Shown here piece by piece: positions 1-9,840 of a stretch of 64,000 nt of DNA (position 1 is the first letter of the stretch; each line of letters starts with the position of its first letter). A program made the position numbers and the translations under genes. The DNA lies in contig CM024753.1 in the NCBI GenBank assembly GCA_014218235.1, positions 187,278,348 through 187,342,347 on the forward strand, in the 5' to 3' direction. Below the pieces are notes generated by a model. The model saw only the letters and a program-made list of their open reading frames with translations, was not told the origin of the DNA and did no database searches. This stretch comes from Colocasia esculenta. Taxonomy: Eukaryota; Streptophyta; Magnoliopsida; Alismatales; Araceae.

Positions 1-1488
1 ATGGCGCACAATGACAGAACTCACAGCTGACTGCACTGATGTCAAGACTTCACCGTGATGATCCAATCTCTTCAAGATAGGCTTCAAGTACAGCTTCTTT
101 AGAATTTTCTTCTGCCTTATGTGAGCAATTTTCTTGCTTAGGCTTCTCCTTTCCACTTGCTCCTCGACCTCTATTGAAACTTCAATATGCTCTTCATTTA
201 CAGGAGCATCTTCAGAATGTGCTCCTTGAGATGCTGCTTCCTTCTCAATATTTTGCTCCCCCTGAATAGGAGCCTCCTCCACAATTCTTCCTTGCTCCCC
301 CTGAATAGGAGCATCTATCAATACAGAATTTTCAATGTGGCCAGATGCCACAATTTGATCAACCAAACTCCCACCAGTGTTTTGAATCACCGGGGTAGAG
401 TGAATGGAGTCTAATACTTGTCGAAGCACAGATGCCACAGAGGAGGTGGGAAGTGGATCCTGTGAACTTCCGACAGAATCTGCCACTGCTACATTTTCCT
501 GAGCTACCGGAGTTTCCATTTCAACTTCTCTGTTGGCAGCTATTTCCTGTGAAGCTCTAGGCACTGCGGCCTCTTCTGCTGCTGGTTCTGCAACTGCTGA
601 TGGACCCTCTGACTCTACTGCTACTACTTCGTGCTGGACATCTTGGGCTTCCCTTAGGATGGGTTCACCCTCAACCACTGAGGTCTTGGTCCATACTCCG
701 TTGACCACTGAAAAACCACTTTTCCTTAGATTTCGAGACCTAATTGCTTGGCCCATCTTTTCTACAACGGCGCCAGACACGTCTACTCCAAAGTGCTGAA
801 AAACTTTGGTGAGCAAATGAGCATAAGGCAGGGATACATTTAACTTACTCTTGGTATCCCAGATTTGATCACGGGCAAACTTCATCCTTTCCATCATCAC
901 TTCGGCCATGTTGATTTCTTGGTTCTGAACGGCCCAAAACATCATATCCGAGTCTGCCTTGGTGCATGCTGAGAAAGTAGCACTTCTAGGAACAAGTATT
1001 TGACAGACTACGAAGTGCAGAAGGCGATTGAAGGCATTCAATTGATTGATATCCAATTTGCCATCTTTCAGTCTAAATTCTGAACCAACAATACCTAGAC
1101 CCTTTGCCTGGGTGTCTACAGAGTGGATTCCACTATGACCAGACGTGCTCACATCAAACAGGGTCTTCAAAACTTCATGGTCAATCTTGATTTGGGTTCC
1201 CTTGACAGATGAAATCAAGGACCCGTCTGCCTCTGTTCTCAAACACACATAAAACGCCTTCACGAGGTCCGGATAACTTACCTCAGAGAAGGTGGTGATT
1301 CCCATCCACTGCATCCTTCTCATAGCGACCACTACACTGATCATACCATTCTTCTCAAGATCCGCAACATCTGCCGCCTTATTCCCACAAAGCTTGGTCT
1401 TCACGAAAGTAAACCTTTCCTGCTGCTCGGCCGATAGAAACTCAGCGCTGTAACCACCCAAACTGCCGGAGACAATGGACGATGCCAT
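1..1488 (-). CDS. Third ORF (env-like position) of Sirevirus-like Copia copy 1, partial
   Basis: The frame is open from ATG at 1488 to the window edge, about 496 codons without a stop; I checked every triplet. The N-terminal ~290 residues look globular and match ORF3 of copy 2 and, more distantly, ORF3 of Copia F. Shared landmarks are VKAFYV, VKGT, a Leu-rich stretch ending ILVPR, DMMFWA and ERM. Beyond residue ~300 it becomes Glu/Ala/Pro/Gln-rich with short repeats of the type APIQGEQ, then ends basic in the visible part. I see no signal peptide and no clear membrane helix, so 'envelope' describes position only. The N-terminal part resembles what databases call a putative plant transposon protein domain. 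It is the only large ORF of this element still open; function unknown. Confidence 0.8.
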   Translation of the reverse strand, partial: MASSIVSGSLGGYSAEFLSAEQQERFTFVKTKLCGNKAADVADLEKNGMISVVVAMRRMQWMGITTFSEVSYPDLVKAFYVCLRTEADGSLISSVKGTQIKIDHEVLKTLFDVSTSGHSGIHSVDTQAKGLGIVGSEFRLKDGKLDINQLNAFNRLLHFVVCQILVPRSATFSACTKADSDMMFWAVQNQEINMAEVMMERMKFARDQIWDTKSKLNVSLPYAHLLTKVFQHFGVDVSGAVVEKMGQAIRSRNLRKSGFSVVNGVWTKTSVVEGEPILREAQDVQHEVVAVESEGPSAVAEPAAEEAAVPRASQEIAANREVEMETPVAQENVAVADSVGSSQDPLPTSSVASVLRQVLDSIHSTPVIQNTGGSLVDQIVASGHIENSVLIDAPIQGEQGRIVEEAPIQGEQNIEKEAASQGAHSEDAPVNEEHIEVSIEVEEQVERRSLSKKIAHIRQKKILKKLYLKPILKRLDHHGEVLTSVQSAVSSVIVRH

Positions 1489-1888
1489 GGACTTTGGGTG
1501 AGGAAGATTTTCTGGAGGATTGAGATGGAAAGAGAAGAGAAAATCCCTCAAGAAATTCTTCACGGGAAGAAGAGAGGAGCTTCAAATTAGCAGAAAGTCG
1601 ATGTCGGAGTCGTTAGGGCATCGGCTCAGGCAACCAGACGAAAGAGGGAAAAAGTGTAAGGTAGGAGATGAATCGTTTTCACATCGATTTTGAAGTTAAA
1701 TAAAGGCTTTATCGAAAAATGAAGCGCCAAAAGGTGGCAGAAAACGACAAACAAGTTTGACCAACTCAACATACTTTAGAAAAAGAGCGGCCAGGAGAGA
1801 TAATTTAACTTCCTTTTGCTTAAAGCCATTGGAGAGAAAGTTTACTTAAATTCTGAAAATTTATTTATCAATTTTGAACAAAATCTTT
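1489..1888 (-). other. Spacer between pol and ORF3 of Copia copy 1
   Basis: This is non-coding sequence between the pol stop (1889) and the ORF3 start codon (1488). The matching spacer in copy 2 (44565-44962) is recognisably similar, including the stretch around the GTCGATGCCGGAGTCG-like motif. It would be the leader of any ORF3 mRNA. I see no promoter that I would defend. Confidence 0.5.
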
Positions 1889-2984
1889 TCACAAATTACA
1901 CATGCCTAATTCCCTTCTAAGAGATGTGAACTTCTCTTCAGGTAAGGCTTTTGTGAAAATATCTGCTAACTGACCATTTGTATCAATAAATGATATGTCT
2001 AAATTACCATTAGCTATATGATCTCGAATGAAGTGATATCTAACCTCAATGTGCTTGGTCCTTGAATGCTGTACTGGATTTTTGGTGAGATTTATGGCAC
2101 TAGTGTTGTCACACAACAGTGGGATAGACTTGATGTGCACTCCATAGTCCTCAAGCTGTTGCTTTATCCATAGGAGTTGTGTACAGCAACTTCCAGCAGC
2201 CACGTACTCAGCTTCAGCTGTTGAGAGTGCTACTGAATTCTGCTTCTTAGAGGACCAGGATATCAGACACCCTGCAAGGAATTGACAACAACCACTGGTG
2301 CTTTTTCTATCTAATTTGCATCTAGCATAGTCAGCATCAGAATATCCTATCAAATTAATTTCACATGACTTCGGATACCACAGACCTAAGTCATGAGTTC
2401 TAGCTAAATATCTGAAAATTCTTTTGGCATTGATTAAATGAGATTCTCTAGGATCTGCTTGATATCTAGCACACATACATACACTAAATAAAATATCAGG
2501 TCTGCTTGCTGTTAGATAAAGTAATGAACCTACCATACCTCTGTAGTTCTTTTGATCTACTTTCTTACCATTCTTGTCACTGTCCATCCTTATTGATGTG
2601 CTCATAGGTGTTGACAGTGGCTTGGCATTGTCGAATCTGAATTTCTTCAGAAGCTCCTTGGTGTATTTTGCTTGACAGATGTGGGTCCCATCTTTTCCTT
2701 GCTTGATTTGTAGTCCAAGGAAATAATTGAGCTCCCCCATCATGCTCATCTCAAACTCTCCCTGCATCAACTTTTCAAAATACTTGCAAAGGGATTCATC
2801 AGTAGATCCAAAGATAATGTCATCTACATAAATTTGTACAAGTAATATACTTTTAACTTTCGATTTTACAAATAGAGTGCTATCTACCTGTCCTCTAGTG
2901 AAACCATGGTTTAATAAAAAAGAGCTAAGCCTTTCATACCAGGCTCTTGGTGCTTGCTTTAAACCATATAATGTCTTATGAAGT
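1889..2984 (-). pseudogene. Copia copy 1 pol, C-terminal part: RT end and RNase H
   Basis: Read on the minus strand, this resumes RT after the inserted solo LTR. It holds the RT active site YVDDIIF (about 2815-2835), the SMMGELNYFLGLQ block, and Copia RNase H with GYSDADYA, LSTAEAEYVA, RTKHIEVRYHFIRDH and ADIFTKALP, ending LGMCNL at the stop at 1889. The frame from about 2770 down to 1889 is open. Copy 2 has a one-base deletion near 45676 that this copy lacks. It cannot be expressed as one protein because 3.04 kb of foreign DNA separates it from the rest of pol. Confidence 0.93.
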
Positions 2985-5900
2985 TGTGGAAATGGAATTA
3001 TTTAAATCTTTTAAAATATCTATTTATCATGTTGTCTCATATTCTCATGGATGCATGCGTATTGCGAATCCAAGTCTCGTCAAATGCTACACGAGCAATG
3101 GAGACGTGAGATGAATCCACAATTCGCACAGCGCGGGCGTGCCAGTCACCGAAGTGACAACCAAATGGTTTGCCTCCGAGAGTCGGAGGGCTTTAAGTCT
3201 CTTGTGCGCACCGTTTGACTTCGTCAAACGAAAGTGAGTGGTCGGGTCCTGGACCAAAATCCCGTCGTTGCCTGAGCGCAACGACGTTAATTACATCTCT
3301 TTTAGAAAGAGAAAACCCTTGATTAATCGCCAGATTTAGAAAGCCTCATGACCTTAAAACAGGACATCCGATAAAGGGTGCGAAGCATAATTGAACTGAA
3401 ATATTAGGAAGCAAGACGAACGCCTAATCGAACCCATTAGACCTTTCACTCAAACCGCTTCCCAATCTCTTTGCCTATTTACTTATTGATCCCCTTTACC
3501 ACGAAAAGGTCCAATTCGGCCTTTTAAATCTATTTGAGAAAGACAATTTTGAAAATGGTGGTCTCTTTTACTTTTTTTTTTGAAAATAGACACAATTTGG
3601 TCATTTGTTGAAAGTCATTTCAATTTGATTTCTTTTTTTTTGGTTGCGAAACATGTGATGATCATTTATTTGTTTAGAAAAGTTTGGTTTGGCTCTTTTA
3701 ACATCATGCTGCAATCTTTTGCTACTTTAAGAAAAGGGCCCACTTTGATCTCTTGCTCTTTTGGAAAACATGGGGGGGTGACCTTTGATTCGCTTGAAAA
3801 AATGTTTGAATTAGTCCTTTATTCTCTTGCAAGATATGGGACGGTCATTGCCACTTGAAGAAGGGGATTTGATTTGACCCTTCAATCTTTTGTAAAACAT
3901 AAGATGATCTTTGTCATTTAGAGAAGGTTGAATTTGGTCATTTGCTCTTTTGCTTGAAAGGGGTTCAATTTGCCTTTGCGATTCTTTTTATCATTAAATG
4001 ATTTTAATTTGCTGTTTGGGTCTTTTGAGCATTTGGAACGGAGTTCTATTCGTTCGGCGGAGCTCGATGGCTCAACGCACTTCGCAAACGTCCTCGAATC
4101 GGCGCAGCTGACGAGATAAGACGAATCGGCGCAGCCCGGCTGAAATCATAGACATCATCGAATTGGCTTCCGTTCGCAACGTTGCCAATTCAATTAGAAG
4201 CTAATGACCTCTTTTAGGAATTTTGCGCCAACTCAACCCTTGCGGGGGAAATTCGGCAGCATTTCCCCTTATCGTGGTGATAGAGGGGAAAGCGCGATGC
4301 TCATCCACCACAAGCGGAGATGGCACCAAAAGGGAGAGTGTACGTCGTAAGACGGCGTAACTCCGACGGCCTATGACCTCGATCCCCCAGGCATGCCTAC
4401 GGAGATTCGGGCAATGCTATGGCCAAACAACCCACGGGACGATGAATCACATATGAACCCACCCGTTCGAACACGAACATTATGTTGTCCGATCCGAGGA
4501 TGTGGATGGGTCTCGTATTATGTCTTTTGACTGTTGATTAGCTGGCGTCACATGGAGCAATGATTTTGCTCACGTAACTTCAGCCAACATGATGGCCAGG
4601 ACGTCGAATCGGCGCAGCTCTGCTCTGGTCTTACAAGACTGCCAGAACCAGTGCCAGGCCGAATCGGCGCAGCCAACCAGCTGAGCAAAGGATGGAAGAC
4701 CGCCTCCCTCCTAGAACGCCCTTGCTCATGGCAGGGGTGATCTTGGAGTTTGAGATGGCATTGCAACCCATTGTTTGGTGGGCTAAACAAAGAGATCTAG
4801 GCATTGTTTGCCCAATCCCCTTGATTAGCAAAATGGAGCTCTTGAGGGACTATTCGGTGTTGGCTTGAAATGCACATCAATGGGGGCTGAAAACCGCAAT
4901 GAGGGTGGTCTATTGAGAGGGGTGAACCAGGTTTCATGATCTTTGAATGGGGCTTTTGGAAATGGCATAAGCAAAGGGGATATGAGCATTATTTGCTCAA
5001 TCTCCTTAACCATTGCCATGGGTATACATTGATCACAATGGGGACCTTTGAGGGGCGGTTTTGACAGTAAGAAGCTGGTCTTTGCAAGGCCAAAATGAAG
5101 GAGATATGGTCTTTTGAAGAGGGAAACGAGATGGGGACAATGATGCATTACATGAGAGGTAAGGCCTTGCAACCCCATGCCCTCATTTATTGAGGTATGG
5201 AGAGGCTAGAGACCCCCCTTTTTGGCCTATTGGGGATGAGGAGGTGCACCATGTAGTAGATGGCCTCTTCCATCCCGGGACCCTTTGTCCATGCAAAAGA
5301 AAGAGAACTTTCTTAAAAAACTTGCATAGGAAAGGGGAAGTGATGAGCATTAAATGCAAAGGGAATAATGTATTCAATGTGAGAGGGATGGAGGGGAAGT
5401 ACACAAAGAACAAATGGGAGAGAGGAGGCTTCATGTAACCCACTCACTCCTTTCTTCTTCCCTTTGACAAGACAAGACAAGCCCTCCCCTCTCTCTTCTC
5501 TTTTCTCTCTTCTTCTCTTACCTTTTTTTTTCTATTCTTTTGCTCTCTTTTTCTTTTGCAGGCTCTCACGGGATGGAGAGGTTGAGCAGAAAACGCAGGG
5601 GCTCCTTCCTTCTTGCTGCTTGCTTGCTTCAGAAAAACCCCCAAAAAGAACCAGTCCCCCTTCCTCTCTTCTTGGCCCCCTCTTGCGTGTCCCTTGGCTG
5701 GCTCCCTTTTGCTGGCCCCTTGCCCAAGTCTTCTAGAAGGGAAGAGAAGCCAAAACAGACCCAAAACAGGTCCCTGCGCAAGAGAGGTGGCAGACCACCT
5801 TTTACCATTTGTGGCACTCCCCTTTGGGAGGTGTCACAAATGCTTACTCTCACCCCCCCACTTTATGGGATGAGATGAGGGTTAATTTCAGATGGGCCTT

Positions 5901-6023
5901 GGTGGCCTTTGAATGGGCCTTTTGGCTCTCTTGCGCACAGCCCATGAGGGGCTAAAAACCGGCGCTAGCGGCTTGGGTAATGGGCCGATGGTTTGGGCCC
6001 ATTAACGAAAAGGGGTGCCCACA
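2985..6023. mobile_element. Solo-LTR-like insertion (3039 bp) in the RT of Copia copy 1
   Basis: The insertion starts TGTGG and ends CCACA, the canonical TG..CA ends with 5-bp inverted termini. It is flanked by a perfect 5-bp target-site duplication GAAGT (2980-2984 and 6024-6028). Copy 2 shows the uninterrupted site (46050-46060 region), so the borders are secure. No gag or pol motif, primer site or direct terminal repeat is visible, so a solo LTR of a large Gypsy element is the best reading; a LARD without recognisable ends is less likely. It contains four copies of CGAATCGGCGCAG (around 4093, 4126, 4607, 4660) and a perfect dyad GTTTGAC-TTC-GTCAAAC near 3205. The overlapping ORFs at 4548-5878 have no recognisable content. 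Confidence 0.82.
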
Positions 6024-8005
6024 GAAGTTTAAAAACATGATTTGAAAATTTTGTATTATCAAAACCTGGAGGTTGTTCAACATATACTTCATTTTTAATA
6101 AAATCATTTAAAAATGCGGATTTAACATCCATTTGAAATAATTTTAAATCTAAAGCAGATGCATATGCTAATAAGATTCTAATAGCCTCAAGTCTAGCTA
6201 CAGGTGCATAAGTTTCATCGAAATCTATGCCTTCCTCTTGGGAGTAGCCTTGAGCTACCAGCCTGGCCTTGTTTCTTAAGATCACACTAGCCTCATCCAA
6301 TTTGTTTCTAAACACCCACTTGGTGCCAATAACTGGATGGTCTGATGGTCTGGGAACAAGTGACCATACTTGGTTTCTCTTGAACTGGTTAAGTTCATCT
6401 TGCATGGCTATAATCCAGGATTCATCAGTGAGAGCTTCATTGACTGTCTTAAGCTCTATTTGAGAGACAAATGCTAGATAATCACAAGGTATTACATTAC
6501 CTCTTGTTCTTACCCCTACAGATGGATCACCAATAATGTTCTCAGGTGGGTGATCTTTCTTGTATCTCCACTCCTTTGGAAGATTTTCATGTGTAATATC
6601 TTGTTGTTGCAAGTCTTCTAGAGGTGGATCATCCCTGTCTTCAATTGAGGTATCCTTTAGTTTCTTGGACAGTTTGTCTGCATCATCATTGTCACTTTCT
6701 TCTTCCTTTCTCAAGGAAGGGTTAGTCTCATCAAAAATAATATGCACAGACTGTTCAATCAATAAGGTACATTTGTTAAATACTCTATAGTCTTTGGGTT
6801 TAGAAGCATACCCCATGAAGATGCCTTCATCTGATTTGGCATCCAACTTACCAATGTCTCTTTTGCCGTTGTTGTGGATGAAGTATGGACATCCAAAAAT
6901 TCTGAAGTGACTGATCTTCGGTTTCTTTCCTTTGAACAACTCATATGCAGTTTTCTTCAATATTGGTCTGATCATTACTCTGTTAATGATGTAGCTTGTT
7001 GTGTTTACTGCTTCAGCCCAAAAATACCTTGGTAAGTTATATTCTGACAACATTGTCCTAGCCATATCCAATAAAGTTCTATTCTTCCTCTCAGCAACTC
7101 CATTTTGCTGTGGTGTCCTTGGTGCTGAGAAATTGTATTCAACCTCTTCATTTTCACAGAACTTTGTAAATTTCTCATTCTGAAATTCACCTCCATGATC
7201 TGATCGAATACTAACAATACTAAATTTCTTGTCTTTCTGAATCTTCTCTAAAACTGATAAAGCTTTCAAATGTATCATCTTTATGTTCTAGGAATGACAC
7301 CCATGTAAATCTGGAGTAGCCATCGACAATAACAAAACCAAAATTCTTTCCTCCAAGACTGGTGGTCCTCATTGGCCCAAACAAATCCATATGAAGGAGT
7401 TCCAAAGGCTTTGAGGTGGTTACCACAATCTTCAACTTGAAGGAGCTCTTAGAGTGCTTTCCTTTGGCACAAGGTCTACAAACACCTTCCATCTTAGTGC
7501 TGACTTTTGGCAGACCTTCCACAAGATTTTTCTTTAACAACTTTCTCATACCATCTATGCTGCAATGTCCCAATCTTCTATGCCACAATTCAGTTGATTG
7601 ATCTTTATTTGCTGCTAAACAGACATTTTGATCCTTGAGTTCTTCAAGATATAGCACATATAAGTTCTTTTCTCTATTTGCCTCGAAAATTACTGCTCCA
7701 TCCTTTAATATGCTGCACTTTGACTCTTGAAATTGGATCTGATGACCTCTGTCATAAAGCTGACTGATGCTAATAAGATTATGTTTTAGCCCTTTGACAA
7801 ACAATACATCTTCAATAACTGTCTTTCCTTTGTTGTTCACAGAACCACTGTCTATCACTGTTCCTTTTCTGTTATCTCCATATGTAACAGTTCCTTCTTC
7901 ATTTTGAAGATGAGAGAATAGCTTTCGATTACCTGACATGTGCCTTGAGCACCCACTATCCAGATACCATTTGGATGCGCGAGAGTTACCCTAAAATGAA
8001 AACAT
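6024..8005 (-). pseudogene. Copia copy 1 pol, N-terminal part: protease, integrase, RT start
   Basis: The pol ATG (8005-8003) overlaps the gag stop in TAATG. Order on the minus strand: protease (WYLDSGCSRHMSG, with the catalytic Asp in DSG), GAG-pre-integrase (LWHRRLGHCSIDGM, CRPCAKGKHSKSSF), integrase core ([31 protein letters not shown]), then RT ([34 protein letters not shown]). Damage: codon 5 is TAG (7991-7993) where copy 2 has CAA (Gln); a frameshift lies between about 7220 and 7278; and the solo LTR ends the frame. The ORF shown by the sequence runs on into the insertion and finishes with unrelated residues. Confidence 0.93.
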
Positions 8006-9776
8006 TAAGTTTTAGGTACCCAAGTTCTTTTGGGTCCTAATTGGTTAGTATCATTGGTTTCCCTTTTTATTATCCATTTCTTATGTTTAGTTGGACATGT
8101 AGTTATAATATGTCCTAATTTGTTATAGTGACTGCAGCAGGACAATTTGGTTACTTTTTCTATATATTTGAAATCAGTCTTGTATGCAATGTCTTGTTCA
8201 GGTACAAATTTTGGTGTTGAATATATTTTAGGATAAACTATAGTTTCTTCATTATCTGTGGGTGTATATCCTAATCTATTTTTTGTCTTACCTGATCTTC
8301 TAGCACCTTTTAATATGAGAGAGTTTTTACCATTTGTAAATTTTTCCAATGTGCTAGATAACTTTTTATTCTCTTCTATTAATGAGTTTATCTCTGTTTT
8401 TAGTTCATCTGAGCTTGCTTGTTTTTCAAATTTAATTATTTGTTCATTCTTATCCTTTAGATCTTCACATAATAAGTCATTTCTTCTTTTAAGTTCAGTT
8501 AACTATTTTTCTAGCTGTTCATTTTCTGATTTTAGATCTGAGTTTGTGTTTTCTAGACAAGCATTATTTTTCTTACTTACTTTTAATAGTTTAGTTACTT
8601 CTCTATATTTATTGTACAGTTCATTGAATACTTCCTCTAAATTATCCAAATCAGAATTATTACAGGAATCAAAGGAGGAGTCAGATGTTACCTTATCATC
8701 TGTATTTGCCATGAACGCCAGGTTGGCTTCTTCTTTATCACTGCTCGAGCTTGACTCACTGTCTGAGTCACTGCTATTTTCCCAAGCGGCTGCCATTGCC
8801 TTTTTCTTGTACTTCTTGAATCGTCTGAAGTTGTCCTTTTTCTTGTATCCATCTTTCTTAAGCTTTGGACATTCTGCCTTGATATGTCTAGGTTTCTTGC
8901 ACTCATAGCATATTGGTTCTCCTTTCTTCAGATCATTTCCTTCTGACTTCTTAAACTCTTTGTTTTTCTTAAAGAATCTTCTGCCAGATTGAAATTTCTT
9001 TTTCTTGGCTAAAATCCGCTGCAGTCTTCTTGATAGCATTGCTTCTTCATTTTCACTGTCCTCAATACTTTCATTTTCATCTGAGCTTGCTTCTGATGAG
9101 TCTTCTTCAGCTTTTAAAGCATTGGAGTGCTTCTTTCTACTTGAGGACTCTCCTAGCCTTTCCATATTGATCTCATGGGCCATAAGGGACCCGATGAGCT
9201 TTTCCAAAGACATCCTTTTCAAATCATTAGCTTCCTCAATAGCTGTGACCTTTGGGGTCCATGAGGATGGTAAGGATCTAAGAATTTTCCTCACCATGTC
9301 TCCAATCTCATAGGTTTTCCCAAGTCCAGCCAATCCATTTGTAATATCTATGAATCGACTGAACATTTGAGTTATGGACTCACCTGATTGCATCTGAAAT
9401 CTTTCATATTGTGTAACAAGAATATCAATTCTTGTCTCCTTTACCTTGTCTGTGCCTTCATAGGTAATTTTGAGCTTTTCCCACATCTCCATTACGGATT
9501 TGCAGGTTGAAACTCTGTTGAATTCCTTTTTTCTTAGTGCACAACACAAAATACTCTTAGCCTTACAGTTCAAGGAAATTTTTTCCTGTCGTCATCTGTC
9601 CACTGAGCTTTCTCATTTGTGACCAGGAGATCACCTTCTTCTACTATTGACCATATCTGATAGTCGTGACCTTGGAGAAAGTACTCCATTCTGGTCTTCC
9701 AATAAGCATAATCTTCACCATCGAAGAGAGGGGGTCGGTTGACAGACTGACCTTCAATGTTACCTTGGGCTGCCAT
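8005..9776 (-). pseudogene. Copia copy 1 gag (coiled-coil Sirevirus type)
   Basis: Starts at ATG 9776 (MAAQGNIEGQ). The first ~220 residues are the capsid-like Copia gag domain (LFDGEDYAYWKTRMEYFL, RIDILVTQYERFQM). These are followed by a Ser/Glu acidic stretch, a Lys-rich stretch, zinc knuckle 1 (C-x2-C-x4-H-x4-C around 8905), a second acidic Ser run, a heptad-like coiled coil, and knuckle 2 near 8140. Defects: one base lost in an A-run near 9580-9590, a TAG at 8503-8505 where copy 2 reads Gln (CAG-type change), and a Cys-to-Tyr change in knuckle 2 (CCSHYNKLGH against CCSHCNKLGH in copy 2). Gag would package RNA in cytoplasmic particles. Confidence 0.92.
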
Positions 9777-9826
9777 GGATCTTTACTCTTCAGATCGTTA
9801 GATCTTCTCTTTTGTCGAAGAGACTC

Positions 9827-9838
9827 GCTCTGATACCA
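9827..9838 (-). other. Primer binding site, tRNA-iMet (copy 1)
   Basis: The minus strand reads TGGTATCAGAGC two bases inside the 5' LTR end. This is the complement of the 3' end of plant initiator tRNA-Met and primes minus-strand DNA synthesis. Confidence 0.95.
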
Positions 9839-9840
9839 CT

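Noticed and set aside
3087..3281. 64-residue minus-strand ORF in the solo LTR
   Set aside because: No motif; the region is dyad-rich LTR DNA.
4548..5878. Cluster of overlapping ORFs on both strands
   Set aside because: They lie inside the solo LTR, overlap in several frames and contain no recognisable domain.
8258..8908. 216-residue plus-strand ORF (similar one at 48367-48942)
   Set aside because: Antisense shadow of Copia gag; Ser/Leu/Phe-rich composition follows from the Lys/Glu/Ser-rich sense strand.
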